Shown one piece after another: positions 19,313 through 30,949 of a DNA stretch of 64,000 nt. The number at the start of each line of letters is the position of its first letter. Position 1 is the first letter of the stretch. The notes beneath the pieces are model-generated. The model worked only from the letters and a program-made list of their open reading frames with translations, ran no database searches and had not been told where the DNA came from. The DNA comes from Zychaea mexicana (Eukaryota; Mucoromycota; Mucoromycetes; Mucorales; Lichtheimiaceae). The stretch is taken from the NCBI RefSeq assembly GCF_025766255.1, contig NW_026516686.1, forward strand, positions 424,104-488,103, in the 5' to 3' direction. A program made the translations under genes and the position numbers.

Positions 19313-20892
19313 ATGTTCAGAAACTTGATTAGCACCAGCATCACCAAGCCCCTCTCGGCTCAAAAGTCTTCTGCTAGAACCTTCACTAGCGCTGCTGTCC
19401 TCCGCCGTGAGTAATTCAACACACAGCCATTCACGCATTCCTTCCATACTGTTGCGCCTCTTTTCTAGGACCATGTTTCCCCACTGCTGTCATGACGCGA
19501 AACAGTTTTTGCTGACTTAACCTTTTCTTGATACTCAACTACATGTATTTACAGAGGCTGCTGCTTCCAACTATCAGCATATCTTGACCGAGACCCGCGG
19601 TAAGGTCGGTTTGGTCACGTTGAACCGCCCTAAGGCTTTGAACGCGTTGTGCAACGACTTGTTCGTTGAGGTCAACGAAGCCATGAAGAACTTTGATGAG
19701 GATGCCAACATTGGTGCCATCGTCCTTACGGGTTCTGAGAAGGCTTTCGCAGGTATGTGTGTGTTTCAGAATTAGGAGCAAGGGAGAGCCATCATCATCA
19801 TACTGAAACGCATATGCAGCTGGTGCCGATATTAAGGAAATGAAGGACAACACTTTTGTTGACACCTACAAGAAGGACTTTTTGGGTCACTGGGCTAAGA
19901 TCTCGGAAGTCAAGAAGCCCATCATTGCTGCTGTCAACGGCTATGCTGTAAGTTACTTGAATCCATCTCGTTTGGCTGGGGAAGCGGAAGCGCGCCAAAA
20001 GTGAAGCACGTATTAGTAATGTTTAGGCTGACATATGATTTATTATCGTATAGCTCGGTGGCGGTTGTGAATTGGCCATGAGCTGTGATGTAAGTTGTTT
20101 GTTGCTCTGGTTTTCTTTATGTCGTGTGTAACGTCAACGTTAGTGTAAATTTACAAAGAGGGGAGAATATCTAACCCGTTACCACTTTCTTCTATCGTTT
20201 ATACAGATCATCTACGCTGGTGAGAAGGCCGTCTTTGGTCAACCCGAAATCAACTTGGGTATCATTCCTGGTAAGGACACGTTGTTCAAGTCGAATTTGG
20301 GTAAATCAAGGAAAAAATGTTGATCCACGCTTAAAAATATGCAGGTGCCGGTGGTACCCAGCGTCTCGTCAAGGCTGTTGGCAAGTCCAGAGCCATGGAG
20401 ATGGTCTTGTCCGGTGGTGCCAACTTGACTGCCACTGAAGCCCAGACTCTTGGTTTGGTCAGCAAAGTCGTCCCTGCTGACCAGCTCGTCGATGAAGCCA
20501 TCAAGACTGCCGGAAAGATTGCCAGCAAGAGCCAGGCTTCCGTCCAGATGGGCAAGGAACTTGTCAACAAGTGTAAGTGTATTGGATAGTCATAATCGGG
20601 GCGAGGCACTCTCTAAAAGGAAGGTCAGGAAAGTCATGATCCCCACTAATTGTATATTTCTCACCATCTTTTAGCATACGAGGTCCCTCTTTCTGCCGGT
20701 TTGCGATGGGAGCGTGCCTACTTCCAGGCTTTGTTCGGCACTGTAAGTTTCATTTTTCTGAACTAGGTAGCACAGAGGGGCTAGTTTCTAGAAAGATATT
20801 TAATTTATTTTTATTATTTACTATAGGCCGACCAAAAGGAAGGCATGGGTGCTTTTGCTGAAAAGAGAAACCCTAACTTCACCAACAACTAA
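19313..20892 (+). CDS. ECHS1: Mitochondrial short-chain enoyl-CoA hydratase
   Basis: There are eight exons: about 19313-19408, 19554-19752, 19820-19947, 20055-20090, 20207-20270, 20345-20571, 20675-20742 and 20827-20892. The N-terminal 35 residues are a typical mitochondrial presequence rich in Ser, Arg and Ala ([15 protein letters not shown]). The crotonase fold follows: [14 protein letters not shown], the oxyanion-hole segment [25 protein letters not shown] carrying the first catalytic Glu, and [20 protein letters not shown] carrying the second. The end reads [18 protein letters not shown]. Both catalytic glutamates are present. It hydrates 2-trans-enoyl-CoA in mitochondrial beta-oxidation and in branched-chain amino-acid breakdown. 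The length of about 290 aa matches ECHS1. Confidence 0.95.
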
Positions 20893-21007
20893 ACTGCTAG
20901 TGACTAGCTAGTTGGCTTTTTTATGTACACTTATATATAAACACGAAACTTATCTACAGATATTGTAAAAAGAATACCGAAAATAAAATGAATTCTCTAT
21001 GGAATTC

Positions 21008-22809
21008 TTACTGTCCTTGACCACCATCTCCCTGCTGCTGTTGGCCGTTACCGCCACCGCTTTCAGTTCCGTTTTGCTGTTGTGTGCCATTCTGTTGTTG
21101 GTTCGACTCCAACACTGAATACATATTAGTAAGTCGATGATAGGTATTTTCCTATAGCAAAACAGATGTGATAAGAATAAGAGGCTTACCACGGTCGATG
21201 ACATGCATTACACCGTTATCAGTCAGGATGTTGGGGTGAACGACAGAAGCAGTGTTGTTGATACGGACACTGGTGGCATTGACAGATTGCAGCGACAAGG
21301 GTTTGCCGTTACCGTTCTTGATGCTGTGGCCACCGCTGGTGCGGTTAGCAATGGCAGTCAAATTATCGATGTAGTAGACGCCTTGGACAATATGTCTCTT
21401 GACAAGTTGCTGGACATCATTCGACTGGGCTTGAAGGTTGTTCAGTGCTGCCAGCATCTGGATGCCACCGTTAATGTTGGCTTGAGAAAGAGCTTCATCT
21501 GAAGGAACAAACACGGTGATCTAACATATCACAGAAAGATATGAGTAAATTTGAATCAAAATTAACACAAAAAAAAATATCCTTACGTTGTGGGCCTGGT
21601 TGATTTCATTGGCAGCGTCTTCGTGCTGTTGGACCATCTGACCCAATGTTTGGGTTTCAGAGACATTCTGGATGACTTCAGTAGGATCTCCAGGGGGGAC
21701 AAGGACTGATTGTAGGGAATACCCCACATTAGTAACGGATAATCTCAGAAGCAGTTCATGGGTGGTTGTTGAAGAGAGTTAGAAAAAGAAGAAAGCTTAC
21801 CCTTGTCGATGAAGTGAAGCACACCATTGGAAGCTTTAATATCTTTGATCGTGACGTTGGCAAAATCAACGCCATTACCGACAATGTATTTCTTGGGAAC
21901 TTCAGCCTGAGTTTCGTTAGATGAGGAGGAAGAAGTGTCATTGGACGAAGAGCTGTTGCCACCATCCTGCTGTTGAAGAATTTGAATTTGTTCTTGCTGC
22001 TGCTGCTGCTGCTGATCATCTTCGCTACCAGTCTCGTTTTGAGCGACAACAACGACAGGCATTCCCATACCGTTTCTGTCAACGGTACGGTTGGTCAAAA
22101 CAGTATGCAGGACAGTAGACTCGTTCAGTTCCTTGGTGGTGTGGCTACCATTGACAATGTGATACTGGATCAAATTCTGAATGGTGTAGTTGGCATAAGG
22201 GCCTTCATGGAATGGAACCGAACTGGCCGTATAGTTATTGTTGCTACCGCCGGAGGAAGTACCATTGGTGCTGTTACCACCGGAAGAAGTACCATTGGTG
22301 CTATTATCGCCAGAGGATTGCAGGATCTTCAAGTCAGCACGGGGAAGCATAGCATAGAGAGAACGAATGGCTGCACGTTGGTTTGCAGTGCCCTCTGGCT
22401 GAATATTTTGCTGGTTCTGGTCACCGCCTTGATCACCGCCTTCTTCTTGAGAAGAGGTTTGTTGTTGATCGCCACCATTCTGTTCTTGGTCACCGCCTTC
22501 ATCACCTCCCTCTTCCTGTGATGAGGGCTGCTGCTGGTTGCCATCGCCTTGCTGTTGTTGCTGCGATGCAGTTTCGTTCAATTGATCGATAGCGGCATCG
22601 GTTGGGATAAACAGTGTATGGTTACCCGGGCTTGAAAGCAAGTTAAGAATAGGCTTGTAGCTGTCATCAGACTTCAGCAATTCCATAAACTTGTTGGCTG
22701 GGCTCAACTGAGTTGTGTTCAAAATACCCAACAAAGTCGTGTTGGTCAATTGCGCATTGACGCTAGCAGCGCCTAGAATAGTGATCGCAAAAAGTTTTCC
22801 GATCCACAT
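21008..22809 (-). CDS. Secreted two-domain fasciclin (FAS1) protein with low-complexity inserts
   Basis: A signal peptide (MWIGKLFAITILGAASVNA) starts at ATG 22809. The first FAS1 domain begins with LLGILNTTQLSPANKFMELLK and HTLFIPTDAAI, is then split by a Gln/Glu/Gly-rich region (about residues 82-150) and an Asn/Ser/Thr-rich region with direct GGNSTNGTSS repeats, and resumes with NLIQYHIVNGS and ends NGVLHFIDK. After introns a second FAS1 domain shows ITVFVPSDEAL, HIVQGVYYI, VRINNTASVVHPNI and DNGVMHVIDR. A Q/G-rich tail stops at 21008-21010. There are many N-glycosylation sequons. Such proteins are cell-surface or wall adhesion proteins. No GPI signal is evident, so it is probably secreted. 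Confidence 0.88.
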
Positions 22810-24886
22810 AGTTTTTTCTGGAGATAGGTAAGACGAGAAATAAGAGCAATACGTTCACTGGCTGGGGTTGGCGATATTTATATATTGTCCTTTCTCCATG
22901 GAAAAGAAAACCCATATTGGCAGGGGTGTGTTGTGAGTTTTTATTCACTAATGGTCAACGAAAAGTTTATGCCGCTGACTCTACGAAAGAAAGGCATGGA
23001 TAATGAAACACGTCGCATCAAAAATCGTTTTGCAATATAGCAAACCAGGGAAATTCTATTTTTTTGTGGCAAGACGATGAAATTTTAGCCGCATGCTTTT
23101 TGGTCCGTAGTCCTTCTTTAAGTCGGCGTTGTCTCATCCCCGTAGTTTCTTTCATCCATGGATTCCTGTGTATGGAGAAACGAACAAAAGGATATCTTGA
23201 CGACGGCACAACATACAAAGAGGATGTCAATTATTTTTGATTAATAATGGGGGTTGTTGTAGCAACAAAGTGCATACCAAATTTCTTGGTCAGGGGTTAA
23301 CAACGACGATCATTCTGGTCATTTTTTTTTACCACGGCCCTGTCAAAAAGAAATAGTTGCACACTATAGTTTCGGCTTTGATAAGTTTCAGTACAATGGC
23401 TCGTCGTCGATAACTACGCAATTGTTTGCCAAGAAGCAAGAGCAACTGGGAAAATGTATCACTTGTTGCTGGCTACCATAAACGAAACCCGTGAAGTAAA
23501 CATTGTCGATCGATGCAAAAGTGTCACTATGGTATCACATATCATCTTTGATAAGAGAGTAAAATATAAAAGAATTATTCATTATCGATCGCTACTACCG
23601 TGCATGCTTGACATATACAACAGAGAAGAAAGTGTATATGAACGGTATCAATCAGATAACATTAATGCAACCACGCATTCTCAACATATGTGCGTTCAGC
23701 CAGGGATAACTGTATTGATAATGTTTCTCATCATCTTGATTACGCTGATTTTTCTATCAGCATCTGCCGCCGACTATCGGTTTGACAGCATAGAACTCTC
23801 TAATTATTAAATGTCCGATTAAACGTTAGGCACGTGACGCGGAAAAATGCTCAACCGCATTGATTGGATAAAATAACGATTGGAGTTGCAAATAACAATT
23901 AACCGAGGTGAGAGGCATCGCCGTTAAGTTAGCTGTACTCGCTTGGAAAATTCTCTTTTAGTGCGAAAGCCTCTCTTTCTCTTTCTCTTTTAGTTTACCT
24001 TTCGTCTAACCATGACAATATCCCGTGTGTTGAAGCATACTCCCCTGGTAAAAGATCAGTCAGCCCTTATATTTTTTTTACTAGACGTAACCTAAAAGCA
24101 AGAAAGTCAACCTATTTCGCTCACAGCGTCGAAAGAAAAGAAGTCAAACAAATAAAGACACTAGTGGTGATGTATAAACCATTGATAATCGCTCAGGTGA
24201 TGATAGCATATATTTGAATAAGAAATAGCTCCTATATAAAATAGAAAAAAGTATGATAATACGATCTGAAGAACATCGGACGCGACCAGTCGTGTTAGTA
24301 TAGGCGCTTTATTGCCGCTTTGAAAATGCAGACTGTTGCTGAGTCGGGGGCTCTAGTCAAGTCGCTTCCACAAAGGCAACACGTTGTGCCAAGGTGGTAT
24401 CAATAGCGCAATCTCTTATTCCTGAATGTCAAAGATGTGCTAACAAAAGCACTGTAACCATTACTTACCTTTGTAAATGCGGCATGTCTCGAGAGAAGTA
24501 TTTCATCGGTGTATATTATCACATATAGCGTATATCTTGAGTTCCGCGTAATAACATTATAGATGTTCGGCAATACCCACTTGAAAAGTGTACGAACATA
24601 AAATGAGAGCGTTAGTCATTTGAAGCTCTTCACACCTATGCAACGGCATACGTTACTAGCTGCACCAGAAACGTCAAACCATTTTATTCATGTTTCGGCC
24701 GTGAGAACGTTTGCAAGTTTGCAACCGTTCATGTTGAAAAATATCTATATCGTCGTTAGTATGACCCTATGCTGAGCTTCATAGATGCGATATTCAAACT
24801 AGCATTATTTAAGGAAATACTTTCCATCTTTTTTTTTCGCTCTTGGTCTATTATAGCCTTTTGTCTTCGTTGCCTTTGCCTTCAAC
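22810..24886. other. Intergenic region, no recognisable gene
   Basis: The first 100 bp upstream of the fasciclin start are a plausible promoter and 5' leader. A plus-strand frame at 23454-23810 has one hydrophobic segment (ITVLIMFLIILITLIFL) but no family match, splice signals or coding-like composition elsewhere. It is probably chance. Confidence 0.45.
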
Positions 24887-26020
24887 ATGTCTTACACTTA
24901 TAACGAAACTTCCTTTTCGATAAGCACACACGTTGGTCGCCTCTCTAGCATCATCTTCGAGTTGCAATGTGAGAGCCAGTTCACCTGTGTTCTTGAACGC
25001 TTATACCCAGAGGCCCTTTATGGAACAGAGTTCCCTTTGGGCGCTTGCCAGAGTTGCTTTTGTTTGGAGCATATCGCCTCGGCGTAGTGATCGTCGTTTA
25101 ATTATTCCATTGGCGTGATCAGTGCCGGTCAGCCAATGTTGGGGCTGTGCTCGAATGTACTATCATGAATTGAAGTGGACTTTCCGATCTCACATCAAAC
25201 TCATGTGCACACTGGTACCGGGATTTGGTCGTGGAGTCGAGACGGACTGGAGCTCCTTCACATGCAATGTGTTCCCTTGAACATCTGGGCTCTGGTCCGG
25301 TGACGAAACTCACAGTGATTGCCTTGAGGTAGGATAGTTGCTGATGGCTCGTCGGTTGATGACTCGGCTAATGCTGCTGCTGCCTTTGAGAGACTGTTGA
25401 CATTTTTGAATGATGAGGATGGTGGTTGGGTTTGGTTCTGTCTCTGGCGAGGTGCTGCTATCAAGGGTGGCCTACAAAGCTTGTCTCCAGTTGCGCATGG
25501 TCGCCTGTGGCGGTCTGTTTGAGCCTCTTGCTCGACTACAAGGCTTTTAGTTTCCGCCGTCCGTCAGTCAAGCAATTCCCAACTTTAACTCACAGACTCA
25601 CTATTGCTATGGATGGAAGTTTCGGCAATATATGCTCAAACTGCCGAGCAAATCACTGCGCTGAATCTCCCGGCACCAGGCTGGTTCGGGCGCTCATTGA
25701 GGGTTTTTAAGACAGATCGACGATATATTCATTGTGGAGATACTGAATATTCTGATGAAACAGGAGGACACTGTACTGGCTGCGTTGAAAGACGTACCAC
25801 GTGCATAATGTCGAGCTTGATACCATCCTCAAATTTTAGCGGGCTACATACTTGACTGATGGTGAATCCACAGAGCGACTTTGGGCGTGTTTTGCTGGCT
25901 TCATCACCACCACCCACTACGTGTCTCTTGCGAACAGTAAGTTAATGCTCACAATGGCCCTTGACCATGGTAAGGAGCGAAAGATCCAGTGTAGGTAAAT
26001 ACTCGAATGGCATGTAGTTT
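24887..26020 (+). pseudogene. Decayed KDZ-type transposase
   Basis: Plus-strand frames broken by many stops and shifts carry patches in an order that I associate with KDZ (Kyakuja-Dileera-Zisupton) transposases: LTIAMDGSFGNICSN near 25595-25640 (the DGNF-type motif), SDETGGHCTGC near 25750-25785, and TDGESTERLWACFAGF followed by ITTTHYVSLANSKLML-MALDHGK near 25855-25975 (the DGEgxERxW motif). More helical, charged sequence follows to about 26210. The opening frame MSYTYNETSF has an ATG at 24887. No uninterrupted frame exceeds about 95 codons, so the copy is dead. The family name rests on three short motifs. Confidence 0.45.
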
Positions 26021-26859
26021 TAAAACCATTATAGCGTCCATACTTTCACTTTTTTACGCACAACGTCAAACGTTGGTGAAAGCATGAGAATGCGTAACAG
26101 TTGCTTAGCTCGGAAGAGAGTATGCTTAGCATAACAGAGCAGCGACTGGACGTCCTGAAAAAAATGTTGCGTCAAGCCCTATGTTCAGTCGACTTTTGGG
26201 ATCGATCCATGCGACGACTGGGTGACGGTACGTATCAATATATTGATATTTACAATAGAGTTTAAAGAAATGGCACTAACAAAGGTTTTTCCGTATCTTA
26301 GCTTTCAGGTTATAATGCCATTGCTTTTCGAGATATAAAGCCGCGACAGAATCCAAAAAACATGTGTCCAAAACTCGCTCAAAATTGGAGCAGGTCTTAA
26401 AAAATAAAACAACTGTGCGCAAATGATCGATCCCAGGTACGATGGTACTCTATTTTATTGTTTCGTTGGAAAAGTATATCTCAAGGTTACAGTGTAAATG
26501 CATGTAGAATATATGACGCTTAGTGGTATTCTCCATTTCAATAGCAGTTTCAGCGCTAAATGAAATATACCATTCCACCTCTGACACTGGGAGCTTTTAC
26601 GCCCATGCTACGCAAATTTAAAAACTATTGATTGTTGGATGATCGGGCTCTAGGCATTACCCCTCTTTGCAGCGGCATTTGGCTGATTCGTTGGTAGTGG
26701 TTTCAATATAAAGCGATGGTGTCGTAAACTACAATATAAGCTCATAACAATAAAAATAAGATTACTCACATACGCTAAACCATCAATAGAGTTTTCTTTC
26801 TTAATAGTAAAGAACGTCTTGAGACTACTTCCTTCTCAATCCCTATATAAAACATCACA

Positions 26860-27500
26860 TGGTAGCAACAGTCGTCATGAAATTATATTTCGAAACCGGC
26901 AGCGAATGGTCTAAAAATCTCTCAAAGACCAAGTTAGTGCTACCTTCTTGGCGTAATGCGACAGGTTTTGCTACCGAGCCAATGTTGGAACCCCAAGGCT
27001 GTTGACCCTCTTCCACCATGATGAAGTCGGTGGATGATCTTTTCTTATTGTCAGTGACCGACTCGAAGCTTATTCGTGCACAAATGATAGAGGACGGAGT
27101 AGGACTTCTTTGTCTGTGGCTGTTTATAAAATGTACATGGACAGTTGAGTGTCGTTGAATGTTACCGAAACTAGAACAGAAGAAGAAATCCTTAACCTCA
27201 GACATGCCACCCGGCTGCAAAATGTAGCTCCAATGACTGGAAGGTTAACCCAGGACCAGTTCACTACTGTATTCCGATCCTTTGCCGATCAAGTTCTCTC
27301 GTCCAACTTTAGCGCCTGTCTCGGCCATTTGTCTCCTCGTTTGAATGCCAAAGATCTTAGACTTTTACCCCAGGAAATGTTAAGAGCTTTACATGATGGA
27401 ACGTATTTGAGTCAAACCGTCATCTTACTTTCGGGGGTGATTCGCCCGACAAGTACATTGCCCGAAACCTTGCGTCTGCCTTGATAAAAGTCCTATCACA
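26860..27500 (+). pseudogene. Broken coding remnant of unknown family
   Basis: A plus-strand series reads MVATVVMKLYFETGSEWSKN, later RTEEEILNLRHATRLQNV and LRALHDGTYLSQTVILLSG. A one-frame shift near 27435 would continue it as GGDSPDKYIARNLASALIKVL before a stop near 27503. The composition is protein-like but frames change several times. I do not recognise the domain. It lies between the KDZ remnant and the first mpaB gene and may be another transposon piece. Confidence 0.3.
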
Positions 27501-27786
27501 ATAGACTTAGTCGGATTAAAGTCAGGTTTACTTATACCAAAAGTTTTTGTTGATTGATTTTTTATTAATTGTAGCGAAGTTGCTCGCATACATCGTGCAG
27601 TACGGAACCCCTTATATATTACCAGGCACTCTTTCAGGTTGTACATAATGTGCGCTGGGACCCGTCAATTGATAAAAGTGCTATGTGTAAGCATACCATA
27701 TTTAAGTTGTAGATAAGCGAATAACGTTAAGCGCTCACCACTTCTACCGCCCTTTTTTCAGATATAATAATTTATTTCTGATTATC

Positions 27787-29347
27787 TCAATGGGGTATAG
27801 GGCACTTCATGGGTTTGTATTTATCAGGTCCAAGCTCAAAAATACAGTAACCATCTGGGTAGGTTGGATCATACATGTTGTAAAGGGGCTTGTAACGTTT
27901 CGTTTTGGGATCAGGCTTAAGAGGTGTCCGCAAAACTGTTGTGTAACGGGGCAGCATACAATGGCGAATGAAAAACGCACGAATATGGAAGCCTATGCTG
28001 ACCAATGTGATAAGGGATGCATGTGCTGGCTTCAAACCAAATCCTGCTACATCCACTGGTTCCAGTAAAGCTGGAAGAAACCCGAACACGATAGGTGACA
28101 GGATGGGATGCAGGAATTTGGGGAACCGGCCTAATAGATGCTCGACCGTTGGTTTTCCAACCTTCCAGTTGGTAGTTGCATGATGTACATTTTCTCTGGC
28201 ATATTTCTATAGAATGTTAAACAAAAAGCAACGTCAATATTGTTGTTATTAGTTTTCTTTACAGTGTTGATGTAATGTCATATCTACCTTGTTAAACTCG
28301 ATCATTTTTTGGACTGTTGGAGGAATGTCTTTTAAATTCATGCGTTTCCCGATTTCGTACCACAAGCGAAAAATGGCCTATCATTAATTTAGTGATTAGA
28401 AATACTTTTAGTCGTCAATAAGAGGCTTATATACAATGATGATGAGGATGATGATGCTAATTAAAAAAAGTTGTATTTACATTGATTTCGATTGGTTCGA
28501 GCTGTCGCCATTCGTAATTGTTGACCCACTTGATGGGTTCGACAATAAACAATGAAAGTGTATACAAATAGTCGCCGTTCAAAATAGGATATTTGCCATG
28601 GATTTCGTTTAACCGTGCAAGTGCATCTTTTGGACGTTGGCGTTGTTCATCGATCTCTTCTTGTGTAGGAACTCGATTGCCTTTTCTTAAAAGTTCAATA
28701 TGAGAGTATGCATCAGCAAGCTCAAGCTACAGACACATTTCCGGCAATAAAACCAAGTAGTAACGAAAAGAAATCAAGTTATTAGTTTGTAGCGCTCTTT
28801 ACAATTGATAAATCTAGTGAAGAACTAAGGCAGTACTCACCAAGATTAGCTCAGTGTCTTCGGCACGCTTGCTAGTGTTTTTGCTGAATTCGCCAGTGGC
28901 AAAGAGCAGTCTACTAATTGTGGGTACCGCATACGTCCGGAATAGCGCGAGTTCCAATGCTGTTTGGAAAATAACTATTGATCGTATATGTTGCATCAAA
29001 GATATCAGTGATTTTTATCTGGAAGAACAAGACCATATCGATTATTAAAATACTACCGAGGAGAAAGAGAGACGCATACATGGAAATTCCCGTCGACTAG
29101 TGATATGAAAGACTTCCTCTGCCACATCAAAATCGCGCAATGCTATGCTTGGATCTGGGTATTTGCGTTTGAGTTTATTAATGTAGCGATAGCGCACAAA
29201 ACGAACAACCAAGAGATGACAAGCTAACGCTGTTGTTAAAACACCGGCAGTGATCCTAATACCCAGTTGAGTTGGCTCTCTGTTCATCAGAATACTGATC
29301 CAGGAGATGACATCAACACCAGGTAAAAGGCTCAGTTTTGATGCCAT
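27787..29347 (-). CDS. ER-bound mpaB-type oxygenase (DUF2236), copy A
   Basis: Five exons run from ATG 29347. Exon 1 (about 29083-29347) has an N-terminal membrane anchor (ITAGVLTTALACHLLVV) and KRKYPDPSIALRDFDVAEEVF...REFP. Exon 2 (about 28846-28965) encodes LELALFRTYAVPTISRLL-ATGEFSKNTSKRAEDTELIL. Exon 3 (about 28484-28725) carries the family core LNEIHGKYPILNGDYLYTLS and FIVEPIKWVN. Exon 4 (about 28292-28378) reads AIFRLWYEIGKRMNLKDIP. Exon 5 (27787 to about 28207) includes ENVHHATTNWKVGKPTVERLL and ends GYCIFELGPDKYKPMKCPIPH. The total is about 375 aa. The mpaB/Lcp-like family includes the ER oxygenase that cleaves the farnesyl chain in mycophenolic acid biosynthesis; the substrate here is unknown. 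It is one of three paralogues in this window. Confidence 0.82.
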
Positions 29348-30949
29348 GGTTTTTCAGCAACAGAAAAAAGGAATGTTGAAGAAGAGAAGAGGGATTAGTA
29401 GAGAAGTCATCTTATGTATACAATGAAAAGAGGGAGATGATTAGGATGGATGGGGTTCTTCATAGCATACAGGTAAAATCCAAGTACATTTAACAACAAC
29501 TATAACGTGTCGCTGTCTGCGTATGCACAAAAAACCGAAGACCAGTATACTAACGCCCAACCCATCCGTACTTCAAAAACCCCACATTTTTTTTTGGATA
29601 AGGTATAGGCTTTGTCTATATACGGTATGACTATATGCTGGATTGTCTTATGATTTTCTCATCTGTGCTACGACAATTGAGATAGAACTTACATCCCGAC
29701 GAATTTTCCGTAATTCGTGTCAAACTATGTTGTGTGTCAAACAGAAAAGTACAAGATAAGAGCACTGTCGTCCAGGTCAAACGTTTTGCCACAATACTCA
29801 ACGACGACGATGAAGCAGCAGTATCATATTTTTTGATGCAAGAAGAAACTTTGCCAAAAGTTTCGTATCATGCCTCATCATCAGATATGAGAAAAACAAT
29901 GACTCTCCCACGAATTTCCTGTGACAAACGACGTTTTTAATTATTGGTTCCCTAACGATACAATATAAATTAGCACATGCTCATGCGCAGCAGCAGCAGT
30001 AGCTGCAGCAAACAATTATATAGATACCTCATGATCGGCAAAAATTCATTTCGGTCCCGGAAAAATACGTTTTCGCGAGTCAAAAGTAGACTGGAATCCC
30101 CAAACACTTTTTTGCTATTGCCCACATAATTCTCCCACCGCACAATAGATAGAGCGATTTATTAAGTAAGCAGCTTCTAAGTTTATGAACTTGCAGATCT
30201 GTGTGAAAGTCTGTTTTTGTAGAAAGAAGGTATGACACGTGTAAAATCTAGATAGCATGGGGCAGATATTTATGGGACGGTCGTGATACGCAGCCGCATT
30301 GATACCCGCGCAAATACGTTTGCTGCCATAGCTACGCTGTCGGGTTTGTAACGCCGCTGGTTGTTATGGCATGAATTACTCATGGACACATAGAATTATA
30401 ATAAATAGGGCCGAGCCCCATACCACACTAGGAAATATATTACTGGGGGGTATACATGCCTTGGCAGACTAATAAGAACGAGATGGTGGACAGCATATCC
30501 GGATCTCAAATTGATAACTTGAGACTAAAACCTTACACCGGTCTCTTACATACTATAAGACATGCTTCAAAGATGGTGGAGGTGTAAATTATGCGTACAG
30601 TACAGTCGGACAATACAACAAGCAGATGCGATTTTTGCAACACTTTCCTGATTGTTCCTGCACATGCTTTTTTCTTTCTCCCAGACTACAGCTCCATCCA
30701 TACCAATTTAAACAAATGCGTGTATAAATTATCGCATCTTTGATAACTAAAATAGAATAGATCCAATGATACGTTTAATCGAGCAGCAGTTGGCGTATAA
30801 TAGTACAGATGTATTTTATTTGGCTGTGTCTATAATTATGACAAGTAATAGTTCATCTTTACAAAGAACAGACAAAAAATAAGTTTATAAAGGCCGGAGC
30901 TATAGTAGTAATCAACCATATTATAATACACTCTTGTGGTTTGTCTTTG
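29348..30949. other. Intergenic region between mpaB copies A and B
   Basis: The region contains the promoter of copy A and the 3' flank of copy B. A small plus-strand frame (29734-29940, GTG start) reads VQVKRFATILNDDDEAAVSYF; its composition is protein-like but it has no ATG, no upstream exon that I can support, and no known motif. Nothing else stands out. Confidence 0.4.

Noticed and set aside
21095..21120. GGTTCGACTCC resembles a tRNA T arm
   Set aside because: It lies inside the C-terminal coding sequence of the fasciclin gene and no cloverleaf can be drawn.
23454..23810. 118-codon plus-strand frame with a hydrophobic stretch
   Set aside because: No family motif, no splice partners and no supporting context; kept only as a note in the intergenic entry.
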